Assembly (NCBI GenBank): GCA_028564705.1
Contig: JAPXFQ010001943.1
Span: forward strand, 1-64,000
DNA: 64,000 bases
Direction: 5' to 3'
Source of the DNA: Apricaphanius iberus
Taxonomy: Eukaryota > Chordata > Actinopteri > Cyprinodontiformes > Aphaniidae
Every line of letters starts with the position of its first letter. Position 1 is the first letter of the stretch. Position numbers and translations under genes: made by a program. Positions 10,093 through 21,099 of this stretch are shown here, piece after piece. The notes under the pieces were generated by a model, which was not told the origin of the DNA, ran no database searches, and saw nothing but the letters and a program-made list of their open reading frames with translations.

Positions 10093-11892
10093 GCGTCCCA
10101 CAACAATCACTAAAACTGGATCTCTGTTTCTGTTTTTGTTGTTTAAGAGAAAACACCCCAGTTCCTTACTTCAAATTCCACACACCTCATCAGATGACTC
10201 CATCTCAAGCACATTACCTCCTCTCAAGCAGTCAACTATATGCACCTCTTTGCTTACTCAAAGACGACTCAATGGATTGGGGTTTAAGCATATCATAGCA
10301 GATGTACAACCTTTTTTCACTGGTAGAGAATACATACTGTACTTTCGGAAAATGATTGAAGAAATCAGTGGTGGAAAAGGACCCATTTCAAGAAAAACTT
10401 TAATGCAACGCATTGAAAGTGAGTCTAAAAAAATGAAAGAGGCAATATTAAAACTGTTTGCACAACTGCAGACATATGGACTGCTCACCAAAAGAGTTTT
10501 TTGGTATCACCTGCCATTGGATTGAGCCTGAGACAATGGAGCAGAAGTCTGCTGCACTAGCCTGTAAATGGCTAACTGGGTGCCCCCCAAATGAGGTCAT
10601 TTCTACCAAACTTGCTGAGATTCATTCACAATTTGACTGATAATGGAAGCAATTTCGTGAAAGCTCTCAACGAATATGGAGGGCCTGAAGTTAAGGATGA
10701 AACTGATGGTGTAGAAGATGATATATAATTTGAAGATGTTGCAGCTGTTTTTGAGGCAGATCAAGATGAAGAGCTATTGTTCTTAATCTTATTGCAACAT
10801 CAGACTTGAATAACGCAGCATCAAAGGGTGTTCACAGAAAACTACCGAAGTTCCATGTCCAAACGTGCAGCTATATGGAACAAGGCCCATCGCTCATCTG
10901 GTGCTGCTGATGCCATCCAAGAAATTGCCCAGATGAGATGTCTGGTGCAATCAGTGACAAGGTGGAGCTCAGAGAACCACACCATTGCGAGACTGATGAG
11001 ACTCTCCGATGATCAGCTGAGTGATATCTGTGACCGCCTCAGTGTGTCTAAACTCCACCCACAAGAGATTACATTTCTAAAAGAGTACACAAGTATTCTA
11101 CAACCACTGGTCTACTCCATTGATCTTCTCCAAGGAGGAAAAAACTGCTTTTTTGGTTTCATTGTTCCGACTATCATAAGCCTGAAAGCCAAACTGGCTG
11201 AAAAAAAATGACACAAACTCAGTTTTCATCTCAAATACTTACAGCTGTGATCAAAGCTACTGACATTCGATTTGAAAAGGTATTTGCCAGTCATGAAGCA
11301 AGAATGGCAGCGTCCACCATTCCAAAATTCCGTCTCTGGTAGCTTGCAGGTGTGGAGAGAGAAGAATTGAAAAGAAAGATGATTCAAGAAGCTTCTCTAA
11401 TCAACTCGGCAGGACCCTCTGTTGGTGCTCACAGCACAACTGCAACTGGCTCAAAAAGACCAGATCTTCTAGAAGATGATGACAGCTTCTTCGCTTTTGA
11501 GACAGCCATGACAACTTCTACAACTGCAGAAGAGGAGGTGCAAAGGTATATCATATTTTAAGCTTATTTATTTTACCATGAACATGATCATTACTGTTAT
11601 AATTAGTGTTATGATTAATTTAAGTTGCATGTTTGCATCAAAATGCAAGAATGTACCATAAAATAGTCATAATCATTGTATTTGAATTCTGTTCACTGAC
11701 CATGCTTATAAACACTGAAGATGGATGCTACTGTCAAAGCCCTCTTCATAAAGTACAACACCACATTGCTATCAAGTGATCCTGTAGAGTGAATCTTCAG
11801 CCAGGGAGGACTCATTTTCACTCCTCATTGCATCAGAATGACAGATAAGCACTTTGAATTGTCTCTATTGCTGCGCTACTGCTTTTACTGGT
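10093..11892 (+). pseudogene. hAT-family transposase body (broken)
   Basis: Would have encoded the RNase-H-like DDE transposase and the C-terminal hAT dimerisation domain. Visible in order: a Lys/Ser-rich linker; SRKTLMQRIE with a helical stretch (about 10391-10470); a frameshift near 10500; CHWIEPETMEQKSAALACK (10509 on); TDNGSNFVKA (10636-10665), the conserved block around a catalytic Asp; an A-rich frameshifted gap; the 10828-11211 frame with TRWSSENHTI and LQGGKNCFFGFIVP; a stop and shift to VEREELKRKM. Finally, from 11721, the dimerisation region, where VE*IFSQGG shows a stop where Arg is usual (a CGA-to-TGA type change). Frameshifts and stops are scattered throughout, so it encodes no active enzyme. 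Confidence 0.85.
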
Positions 11893-12555
11893 CTGTTGAT
11901 TAGGAAAATATAGGTTGTTAGGTACTGTAGATAGGTGGCTACTGGCTAATATGTTTGAATTGAAACAAAACTTATTCATTTTGATGCTTGCATTTGTATA
12001 AAGCAGACACATTTTGCATTATTCTAATATTTGCAATATTGTTCTTAGTTGGGAAGTTTTCATGATAGAAATGAAAATGTTGGATAGAACTGGTTTTACA
12101 AAAAACGTTTAGAAGTTTTTTTTCTTTTCTGGTATTCCAGATATTTTTTTGTGCAGATTGTGAAATACAAAGGGTAAGCAAAATGCATATTATATACATA
12201 TATATTACAGACAGTAATGCTGTCTATGTTCAAGCACTTTTACCCTTTATTACAGAAACAGAAATATAATCTATTGACACTTTAATAAATAAAGTAACAC
12301 AAATTATTATATTGTTTATTTATTTTTCCCTGTCAGTCCATAATGTTTAGCATGTTTTTCTTCAGGAGTAGCTACCAACAAAGATTGTGACATTTAAAAG
12401 ACTATATTGCTGTTTTCAATGGGAAGTATTCCAAGTATTTAGAATACAGTACCAGGATTAAGCAAAGTAACAGAATATGTTACAAGATACGTTTTACAGC
12501 AGGTTTTCAGTATTCTGTAACTAAATATATTTACAAAGTATTATCCCCAACACTG

Positions 12556-12563
12556 CTCATAAG
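12556..12563. repeat. Right target-site duplication of the hAT element
   Basis: CTCATAAG, one mismatch to the left copy CTTATAAG at 7776-7783. Confidence 0.75.
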
Positions 12564-13050
12564 TGTCTTAGCTAACAATTTGACCAAACACTTTTTGTTA
12601 AAACGAATAAGATTATGGAATATCTCTGGTTGGAGTCGTAGAAATTAGTGGTTTCTGGGTTTATCATTGCTACTGATATCTAATTTGTCAAATCTCAGGT
12701 CAGGATTTTGATCAGATGTTTATTACTTGGTTTTCCAATGCAATGTGTAGTGCATTTGTGTATGAGGTTATATGTATACGTTTCTTATCTGGTTATAAGT
12801 ATACGTTTATGTGTAAGTGTCACAGTGACATAAAAATACATACATTTAAAGCTGTTCACCAAGCTGTTTCTTTAACATGCATTGAAAATTTGTTTGCATG
12901 TTTATTTCAGCCTATAAAAGTATTTTTTTTTTTTTAAACTAAAGAACATTTATGTTTATAAAGAATATGAATGTGAATCCTTGAAGGAGGTAAGAAGGAG
13001 ACTGTATACTAAGATGGGCTGGAGATTGATGTCAGGAAGTGGTTCTGATC
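12564..13050. other. Unassigned AT-rich sequence
   Basis: Spacer between two elements. No gene recognised. A GAAGGAG|GTAAGAAG donor-like word at about 12980-12994 has no paired exon. Confidence 0.35.
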
Positions 13051-13054
13051 CAGT

Positions 13055-14235
13055 CAGTATGTTTACATGTACAGCTGAATCGAGCTTTTCAGAGTAATCA
13101 GACTAAGGGCTCCCCTCCTACAGCGAGCCGAGTCCCAGTTTACATGCCAGTCAGAAAATCAAATTATTATATAAAGTAAGTTCCACTCCCTGACGATAGG
13201 TGGCGACATACGCCTCTGATGTTAGCTTAATAGCACTTAGCTTCCAGCTCTACGGGGAGCCTAAGTCTCCTCCCCTTCCGGTCAGCCCATGGGTCGAAAA
13301 AAACAAAAACATAATGCATGGAAGTCAATGGAGGGATAAAAGTTATTTTCTGGTCCGCTTTGTCTTACTTCCTGAATCACACATGTTTTACTCCGATCTA
13401 AATGATAACTAATGATGTTCATTTAGACTGTGTTTGTCCAGTGATTTGGGATGTATTTGACTGTAAAAATTTGCATTTGAAATACCAATCAGAAGTCAGA
13501 AGTCGCATATATGACATAATTTTGCTAACGGGAGCTAGCACTAGCTACAGTAAAGCACGTAAAACACTCACCTATAGCTTGTAGAGCTTCTCCTCCATGC
13601 TGGCTCTCACTCCACCAACTGCTTTACCCCCGACATAGCTGCTACTTTCCACATGGTCAGATTTATAGAGGTTCTCTCCGTGTTTAATGCTCCTTTTTTC
13701 GTCCTGGAGGCTACAACGCTCTCTCACCTTCTTCTTCTGTAGTTGTAGTCTGCTAAAGGTTTTCACACAAAACCTAGGGTAACTTTTGCCTCCAGTCGAA
13801 AATCAGCATTTTATCTGCATCAAAATTATTTTTTTAAATTAATGGAGATCATATGTACGATCCACGGCGCATTTAAAACTGGATCAGAAAATAACTTTTA
13901 TCGCTCCATTGACTGTCATTAATTTTTTTTGGCAGTCGGGCACCCATGGACCGGAAGTAGAAAGCGTGACATAGGCTCCACATAGGGACCATAGCAGATG
14001 AAGTTTAAGGAAGATATTCCCAGTTACAACGCATCGCCTTTTCATAAGTCATGGGGGCTGGCTGTGGAGTAGTCTGATTCTCAATCGCATTATCCAGCAA
14101 GAGAAGCCACGCTTCTGAAACTCCAGTTAGGTTTGACTCCATTCGGACTAAGCTGTATACATGCATTTTGAAAGTCTGATATCAGTTCAGCTAAGGCAAT
14201 AATTAGAATTTCTCTTGCTGCATGTAAACGTACTG
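13055..14235. mobile_element. Inverted-repeat DNA element carrying a nested second element
   Basis: The left end CAGTATGTTTACATG and the right end on the other strand CAGTACGTTTACATG differ at one base in 15. Similarity may extend four bases outward on both sides (CAGT / CACT). Sub-terminal words 'cagactaag' (13100 region) and 'cggactaagctgtatacatg' (14145 region) also mirror each other. There is no transposase of its own. An unrelated inverted-repeat element occupies 13256-13979. No clear target duplication, so the superfamily is left open. Confidence 0.65.
13256..13979. mobile_element. Nested long-inverted-repeat element
   Basis: The ends GGAGCCTAAGTC and (other strand) GGAGCCTATGTC open an inverted repeat of roughly 80-90 bp. 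On both sides it contains CTTCCGGTC, CATGGGT, a T/A run, 'gtcaatgga.ggataaaagt' and 'tattttctg'. The interior (13420-13840) has no open gene; a 64-codon minus-strand frame at 13572-13766 has no recognisable domain. It sits wholly inside the 13055-14235 element and is therefore the younger insertion. Confidence 0.65.
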
Positions 14236-14253
14236 AGTGTCTTTTCTCTGCAG

Positions 14254-14525
14254 GTTGGAACTCTAGAGGCTGTGCAGGCAGATGACTGTAGAGAATGGTT
14301 TAATGGTGAGTTTGGCTTGTGTTTTGCAGTAGGGAGAGGTGAGGAGGGTGACTAGAAAGAAATCCAGAGTCTAGAGGTTAATATGGTATATGTATTTCAG
14401 AATTGAGCAACGTGAAGACTGGCCACGGAGGGATCCAAAATGAGAGAGGGAGTTGGATCGCAGACGAGGAACCATCCAGGGAATGGAGAATAAACTGGAA
14501 TGGATCTTTCAAGAAGACAAAATAA
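14254..14525 (+). other. Candidate exon pair (52 + 125 nt)
   Basis: A good acceptor (CTTTTCTCTGCAG) precedes 14254-14305 and a consensus donor (G|GTGAGT) follows it. A second acceptor (GTATTTCAG) precedes 14401-14525, which ends at GTAAGTAAC. Spliced in phase, the two give an open frame beginning VGTLEAVQADDCREWFN and ending ...NGSFKKTK-stop, with the stop codon exactly at the end of the second piece. No domain recognised. An open run of this length is not rare by chance, so the call rests mainly on four good splice sites. Confidence 0.15.
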
Positions 14526-15354
14526 GTAAGTAACATTTGACGAAGGACTTAGAATATTAGAGCTACAGAGAGCTAAACTAAGATTGGTCATCTATGCCAC
14601 AAGAGAGCAAGAACCAAAAAAAAGGACAAACAGTGACTTTCCAAAATACAAAAGTTTATTTAAACGAGAAGAAAAAGACAAACATTTAATCACTCAAGCT
14701 TGTAACTAACACTGCTGATCAAAGTAAATGAAACTCAAAATAAAAGAACACAAATGGATAAAAAATGCAATAAAAATAGACATAGGGAATTCTAATGTAC
14801 TTCGGAAGAATCTGGATGCAAATCAGACCCAGGGCTTGATTCGCAAATGCTGAAATGAAAGCTAAATCAGTTTACCAATTGTGATTAGTTTTCACTTATT
14901 AGCACCATTGATTTTTGTGCAAAACAACAAATCAATGTAAGGACAATTAAAACATTCTTTGGATCAAGAAATTTAAAAAAAAAAATTATCTGGATGAAAG
15001 TAATTAACCTTTGGAAAATTACTTTATTCATGGTTTGATCACCGCAGTAAACAATCTAATTCCAGTACTTTGATTAAATAATGCGAGTGTGACCCAACAA
15101 CTTCGCTGTTAGTGTGTAGAAACCTGTTTGTATGATGTCCCTTGACAGGCTTGAGATAAAACCATTTATTATTGACTCCACTCTTCCTTGTTATCAAAAA
15201 GGTGGTGTTAGAATACTGACTTTTCTATACGTGTAAAAGAGTGGCCAAAAGTGTGTTATCCCATCAATTGAGAAGGGAATGGACTGTTGTTGATTTGTAA
15301 CTGGAGTCTGTCGAGAAAAATATGAACATGGAGGTGGAAGAATCATTTCTCCTT
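14526..15354. other. Unassigned AT-rich sequence
   Basis: No gene or repeat recognised up to the LINE fragment. Confidence 0.4.
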
Positions 15355-15775
15355 GAGAATTTTCAAGAAGACTAGAGCAACTTTGGTGGAATCCAACTCT
15401 CACAGGAAACAAGGCAGACTTGCTGCCAGCAATGCGAACCAAGCTCTGACACCAGTCGTGCAGGGACCTGAAAGTCCATATCAAGGGGCTGGTTACCCCA
15501 TACTCATGGAGTACCCCCTAATGCCACAAAACACATGTAAACTGGTTGGGTGAACCCCCCTGCACCTTCCAGAACTCTGCTGTGGGTGTAGAGGTTGTCC
15601 AGTGTTCCATGGCCAGGACAAAAACCGCATTGTTCCGCCTGTAGCTGAGGACCGACTATCAGTTTGACCATCCTCTCCAGAACCCCTGAATAGACCTTAC
15701 CAGGGAGGCTCAGAAGTGTATTCCCCCTGTGGTTGAAATACACTGTGTGGTCCCGTATTTTGACAAGGTCAATTA
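15355..15775 (-). pseudogene. Rex3/RTE-like LINE reverse transcriptase fragment
   Basis: Non-LTR retrotransposons copy their RNA into the genome with this enzyme. On the minus strand 15743-15504 reads FNHRGNTLLSLPGKVYSGVL, then QCGFCPGHGTLDNLY and VYMCFV, which are conserved early motifs of the reverse transcriptase. Where motif A should continue (FVDLEKAFD-like, with the catalytic Asp), the copy reads FVALGGTP and then jumps: the catalytic Asp is gone and about ten codons are deleted. The minus-strand 15470-15380 part resumes with RSLHDWCQSLVRIAGSKS. Both the 5' and 3' regions of the element are missing. The Rex3/RTE assignment comes from motif recognition; another LINE clade is possible. 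Confidence 0.75.
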
Positions 15776-15944
15776 GCAGCTTGTTCCTGACAGACCAGAC
15801 ATCAATAGAACCCAGGCAACGAAGGACAGAGTGAAGCTGTACAAGGGGACATTTTGACCGACATCATATACGTAGAAGACATAGCTATGTGGTTGTTCTA
15901 TATACCGTATTTTGTTTTCCACGTTTGCTCTTCTGATTCAGAGT
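15776..15944. other. Spacer between LINE and hAT relics
   Basis: Short unassigned sequence. The exact border of the following hAT relic is not visible. Confidence 0.3.
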
Positions 15945-17780
15945 ATGCGCAGGACAAGGGGATATCTGGACCACAGGTGTGAGTGACTTAAAGCACTTTT
16001 CTGAAAGAACGAAAAAACATGAGTCAAGCAAAGCACATTTACACTGTGCTATGAAACTAGCCATGCTAGGTCAAGTTAATATTGCAGACCAGCTTGATGA
16101 GAGCTACTATGTAAGTGTAATCACAATAAGGAAGTGGACAAGAGCTGACACATTCTGTCAAAGCTCATTGACTGTATAAAATCTTGTGGAGCATTTAAAC
16201 TAGCTCTTAAACGACATGATGAGTCCCAGTCATTCGATAACCCTGACATGTGTTTGGGCTTAGTGGATTTTGTTGCATCCTTGGACAGTGCTATGAGGGA
16301 ACATCTGGAGAAAGCAACGGTCTTCGAGTACGTACAAAACCATTCGAAATGACCTTCTGGATTGCATGCTGAGCATTATGCAAGGAAACATTATAAAGAA
16401 GCTGAAAACCACAGACTTTATTGCCAGCTTGTTGTTTTTCGTTTAATGATGTAGCAAACACCGTGCAGGAGAGGTTTTTTGCTTCAGAATGATTGATGGA
16501 ACAGGATGGCTGAGCCGACTTCAAAAGTTCTTTTGGAGCAGTTGGATCTGGTTTGTTCAGCAGATCATGACATGAACAGGAAAAGGTTAATTGCTCAGAC
16601 ATTTGATGGGGCAAGTGTTGTCAGGAGCTACAGGTGGTGTGAGGAGAAAGATTCAGGACATTTATCAAAACGAGCATTTTGTACACTGTTACATGCCTCA
16701 ACTGAGTTCGGTAATGCAAAAAGTTGTTTCATCCATAAAAAAGTTAAGTGTGTTTTTTTCTGATATTAGTGGGTTTTCTGCTTTTTTTCTCCCGATCGCG
16801 CAAAAGAACAGCTTTTTGGATTGGATAATAGCAAGGCATCTGCCAGTGGAACTTCATCCTCATTAGTGTTTGCGATGGAATTCTATAGTTGAGCAGTTAG
16901 TACAGTTTATGAGAACGAGGACATTTTGCTGGAATGGTTTAAGATTATTCAAACGTCTTAAGAGTTTGATTCAGGCTCAGTCAGAGAGGCAAAGGGATTC
17001 TATAAAATGCTAAAGGATAAAGAGTTTATTTTTCTATGGACTTGTTCCCTTTTATCATGTCATGTGTGGATACACTTACATACGCAGCTTCAGGGAAAAA
17101 TAATGATGCTGTTCACATATACAGAATGATAGAAAATGTTGTTACTTCTGTTTCCAGGGTTCGTGATAGTGTGTCATCACTGTGTGCTAGATATATTGAG
17201 GAAGGAGGGTCTAGACGAGGAAACGTCCAAAACTTACAGAGAGTGGGATATGAGGTGTGCGACACAGTAATAACAAATGTTAGAGGTTTGCTCTTACTGG
17301 GCACTTGGCTGCAGCTGCATTGCTTGACAAGGACCGTTTTCCTGAGTTCTCCAAAGAGTTCCCAATGGCAGAACTGGAGAAGGCAGTTGCTGCATATTCA
17401 ATGTTGACTAAATTATGGCTGTAAAGTGAGCTCTCACTCATTTCCAACAACCTAGACTTCAGGACGTGCAGCAGCGCAAAATTATTGAGCTTTTGAATTA
17501 AAACAACTTACAGGATGTGTTTTTTGAAACTTTGAAGCTTCTTCGCATACTGATCACAACACCCATGACAACCGCAGAGTCGGAACACTGTTTTTCCACA
17601 CTCAAACGAATCAAGAAATTTCTCAAAAAAACAATGACACAAGAGAGGTTGAATGCGCTGGCAATGTTGTCAATTGAAAAGCGACTGACAAATTACATCC
17701 CCGATTTCAATAAAACTCTGACTGAGAAGTTTGCACACATGAAAGAGCGCCATTCCAAGTTCTTGTATAAATGCTCATAA
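15945..17780 (+). pseudogene. ZMYM1-like hAT transposase relic
   Basis: Related to the large hAT-derived proteins often annotated as ZMYM1-like or TTF-type/DUF4371 proteins. Pieces in order: VSDLKHFSERTKKHESSKAH (15979 region, the TTF-type zinc-binding region); GAFKLALKRHDES and GLVDFVASLDSAMREHL (16190-16320); NDLLDCMLSIMQ after a shift; LIAQTFDGASV (16588 on); GGVRRKIQDIYQNEHFVHCY and FFSDISGFSAFF (to about 16790); STVYENEDILLEWF (16890 region); MDLFPFIMSC...RVRDSV (17036-17180). The C-terminal dimerisation part is 17517-17780, with ESEHCFSTLKRIKKFLKK and LNALAMLSIEKRL. There are many frameshifts and stops. No terminal inverted repeats or target duplication were found, so only the gene body is claimed. 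Confidence 0.8.
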
Positions 17781-18308
17781 GTGTAAAAAGGGAAAAAACA
17801 GCCAATGTTTAAGGTGTGAGTTTTGATATGAATTTTTCCCCCTTTAATTTGAAAATCTGCCATTTCATTTTGAGAATACTGATTTCAAGCCCAAGCTTGT
17901 TTATTTAAGGCCTGCGTTATAATGTTTCCACCTTTGCTATTTTTATAAACCAGTGTTGTATTGTTATTTTTGTGCTGTTTAGTCGATAGTCAATACTGAT
18001 TAAACTTCTAAAAATAAATTTGCATTCTAACTCATTGGTTTTGTGTGTGTTGGATAAGATAGACTTTAATACATCAGAGGTATTTATCTGTTGTGCAATG
18101 GTAGATTTGAAAAAGGCTGCTTGCTAACAGGTTGTTAGCAAGCAGTGATAATTGCAATTCTAACTGCAATATTACTAAGGTTTTTAAATGTGGCTGGCGA
18201 ACGACATCACTATGAAAATAATTGTGGTTTTATAATTTGGCTTGGCAAGTCTGCCCCACTATTATTCATATTCAGGAGCCGCTACTGCTTCAGTGTAAAG
18301 AATAACAA
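17781..18308. other. Unassigned; probable 3' sequence of the hAT relic
   Basis: AT-rich. It contains the perfect hairpin at 18117-18145 listed next and no coding signal. Confidence 0.35.
18117..18145. repeat. Perfect short hairpin, 12-bp arms
   Basis: CTGCTTGCTAAC (18117-18128) and GTTAGCAAGCAG (18134-18145) are exact reverse complements around the 5-nt loop AGGTT. Confidence 0.9.
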
Positions 18309-18389
18309 GAATTCAATTCAATTCAATTCAGATTATTTATATAGTGCTGTTTCACAACAGATGTCATCTCAAGGCACTTTACAAGAAGA
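18309..18389 (+). repeat. Teleost interspersed repeat ('tcatctcaaggcacttta' family), copy 2
   Basis: Starts with ATTCAATTCAATTCAATTCA and continues 'gattatttatatagtgctgt'. It shares an exact 35-bp block with 2315-2349. It ends abruptly at the border with Tc1 sequence near 18390, so it either inserted into that element or was joined to it by a deletion. Confidence 0.75.
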
Positions 18390-18785
18390 GTTGTAGTCCT
18401 GGAAGTGATGGTATGGCCCCAACAGAGTCCTGATGTCAACATCATTGATTGCATCTGGGATTACCTGAAGAGTCAGAAGGATATAAGGAAGCCTACAACC
18501 ACAGAAGATATGTGGTTAGATCTCAAGATATTTGGAACAACCTACCAGCCGAGTTCCTTCAAAAAATAGTATGAAAGAGTAGTTGGAAGAATTGATGCTG
18601 TTTTGAGGTCAAAGTGTGGTCACACCAAATATTGATTTGATGCTTAAATTTCTCTTTAGTTCTTTCACTGTATTTTGATGAGTGATGAAAACAAATGATT
18701 AACACTCGGATTCTTAAAATAATTTTTCTACAACATTCTTTCACACTTTATAAAATGTTTGCACAGTACCGTAACTGTAGCTCAA
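18390..18785 (+). pseudogene. Tc1-like transposase 3' end with terminal repeat
   Basis: 18411-18500 is open and reads VWPQQSPDVNIIDCIWDYLK, the last catalytic block of Tc1-type transposases (usual form SPDLNxIExxW). The third acidic residue is Asp here (IID) rather than Glu. After about 18520 the frame is lost, although the DNA still follows the family to '...gaagaattgatgctgttttg' and 'gtggtcacaccaaatattga'. The element 3' terminus is probably near 18745-18780 ('aaatgtttgcacagtac'). The 5' two-thirds is absent. It is related to the 5' half at 46482-47163, but the two are different insertions. Confidence 0.8.
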
Positions 18786-20087
18786 CTTAGTGAGCAAAGT
18801 TGGATAACATTTTCTCAGTTAGTCTCTCAGCTAAATGTAAATAAACATTCTAAAAAAAAGGTGTTTAGACTTGCAACGGACAAGTTCAGGTTTTGGTAAT
18901 AGATATTTAATGACATTGATAAAATATATTCTCTACTGAGGTCTTGTTCCAGGGAAAGACATCTAAATCTTGTGCAAATGTTTCAAAATGTTACTGTAAT
19001 CAGATTGTTTTGTAGTTGCCATTGCAACAGCCGCATATTGTAAACAGTTCCATCTCAGTAGGATGACCTGTCTTGTCTTGATGACGTTTCATTTCTTCTC
19101 CTGCTGCTATGGTGCAGTGGTGTTCAAGAGATGCTGCTGTGAGGCCGGCCCTCCCTAATGTCTCCATTGCCTGCACCTGACCCTGCAAACCAGCAGTGGC
19201 CAAATTTAGTTTGGAAACATGCCACCATGGGAGACCAGACAGGCCCATTAATCAGTGGGAGTCTCCCCTCTGCTCATCGCGCAGGTCAAAGAGAGAACAG
19301 CACACACAAACACACGTGAATTTGACATAAGAACTTCTCTTCACCCAATACACTACCTATCCTAAATCCTCCATCATTTCATTTACACACACAGACACAG
19401 ACACCTGGCCTTGGTCCTTCTCTACTCCCTGCCTGAACAAGGCTCAGGCCCCAAAACCCTTTTCCATATCTAAGGCAGGTTTTCTGGGAGACTGGTAATG
19501 GAAGATATTCACACACACTTTGAACCTTTGCTCCCTGGAAGAGCTTAGGGAAAGACTATCATCAAGCCACAAACCTGGAAACAAAAAATAACATGTCTCT
19601 AATCTGTTCTCCAATATAAAAAGACAAATATTACTGAACAATCTCCAGAACGAGATGTATCATAGTGGATGGAAGCTAAAGGAACCATAGTTTTGGAATT
19701 TGCAGGTGAGCACAAGCACAGAGAAAACAGTGTGGAATAAGATAATGTTGACAATAACATTCATCGTTTGTTTCGTCTAATATTAAATCTTTTTTTTTTA
19801 AACATGAAAAATTAGTAATACTTCAGTACCATGAATTAACATTTCATTTCCTTTTGTTTTTACATCATTTGTACTTTTTAAATATTTTTTGTACAAATTA
19901 ACAGTTCAATAACTTGTAATTAGTCTGTCTTACAATGCTGTGTAAAGTATTTACCCCTTTGAATATTTTTTTCTGTTTTGCTTTTTTGTCACTCCTAAAC
20001 ATATAAATCCATCCCGTTACTAACATCTGCTTAGTTCTTGGCAGTTATTTGAACCTACTGCATTGCAAAAGGGCTATATATCAGATC
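18786..20087. other. Mostly single-copy sequence; one Tc1-like end
   Basis: 19000-19300 is less AT-rich and free of repeats. 19932-19990 ('aatgctgtgtaaagtattta', then 'cccctttgaatattttttt') resembles the outer end of a teleost Tc1-like element without its gene. Nothing else recognised. Confidence 0.4.
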
Positions 20088-20372
20088 AATCCATTATTTT
20101 TGCCATCTATTCTATGCAGGGTTGCGGGGGGGCTGGCCTATTTAAAGCAATCTCCGGGCGAGAGGTGGAGTATACCTTGGATAAGTCTGCATCCATTGCA
20201 GAGAACACAGGATAAACATCCATACATTGATACACAAATTACTATTACATTCATGTTTTTTGGACTATGGAAGGAAGCCAGAGGGACCGAGGGGAACTCA
20301 TGCATGCACAGGTAGAACATTTAAACTCCATGCAGAAAGACACCAGGCCAGGATTGGAACCCGGGACCTTCT
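20088..20372 (+). repeat. Teleost interspersed repeat (family C), copy 1
   Basis: Follows the order of a common fish repeat: 'gcagggttgcgggggg', 'tttttggactatggaaggaa', 'catgcatgcacaggtagaac', 'aactccatgcagaaagacac', 'gaacccgggaccttcttgct'. It matches 24505-24848 in the same order and orientation. Any coding sense is accidental. Confidence 0.8.
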
Positions 20373-21099
20373 TGCTGCATTTATGATTATTCTTCGAATA
20401 GACCTTCTTCTGTTTTATGCTTCAACTTTTGCTTTCATTTTCTGTTCTTTCTATTTCCCCCCAGCCATTCTGCATCTTTCCATGGTAAAATTCACCTCAG
20501 TCTGCTCATTCAATCTCCCATCTGCAACTGATTACCTTGATAAGTTCTCTCTGGTTTCTCTCTTTTCTCCCTCTGCTCTCAGTATTTAAGCAGCTCACTT
20601 TCTGCCATACCTTGCAAGATTCTCTGTCTTTATTCCCCCATAGTGTTGATTCGTTGATTATGCTGTAAGTAAACTCTGTTCATCTTGTTAATTAAACAAA
20701 CTCTCAGTCACAAGATCTTTTGCATTTGCTTCCTACTTGCTGAACAACATGACATAAATAGGTTGTTTCTTGGAAACTCTACAATTTGACCGAATTGAAA
20801 CAATTCTGCAAAGAAGTGGGCCCAAATTTATATTCAAAACCCAGTCATTTGATGTAGATTGGATTAGTCAAAACCAGTCATTAGATGTATGGGGCTGCTT
20901 AATTTTAGGCAGCGCAAGTTTGGATAGCTTCCTTCCCTTAATCATTGCATTTTTTTAAACAGGTTAAGCTGTGTTATTACAATTTGTTGGACAATCTAAA
21001 ATCTTTATGTTTCAATTAATACAAAAACATGTTAGGATATGCCACACACTGAAGGTATTTACAGGAGCACCATCCATGATCTGTGGTTAGATGCTAGAA
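20373..21099. other. Unassigned sequence
   Basis: No gene or repeat recognised; pyrimidine-rich from 20400 to 20640. Confidence 0.4.

Larger units (their letters stand above)
7784..12555 (+). mobile_element. Long, decayed hAT transposon with visible ends
   Basis: The left end CAGTTTGGGGAGTAAC and the right end (other strand) CAGTGTTGGGGATAAT form the terminal inverted repeat. They are flanked by a 7/8 matching 8-bp target duplication. Inside, on the plus strand, are a BED-finger exon relic (8038-8254), an intron-like stretch holding another repeat (about 9678-9790), and a broken transposase body (10093-11892). From 11893 to the right end there is only AT-rich 3' sequence, with 'tattctgtaactaaatatat' sub-terminal words mirrored near the left end. 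At 4.77 kb it fits an autonomous hAT element plus a nested insertion. All genes are dead. Confidence 0.85.
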
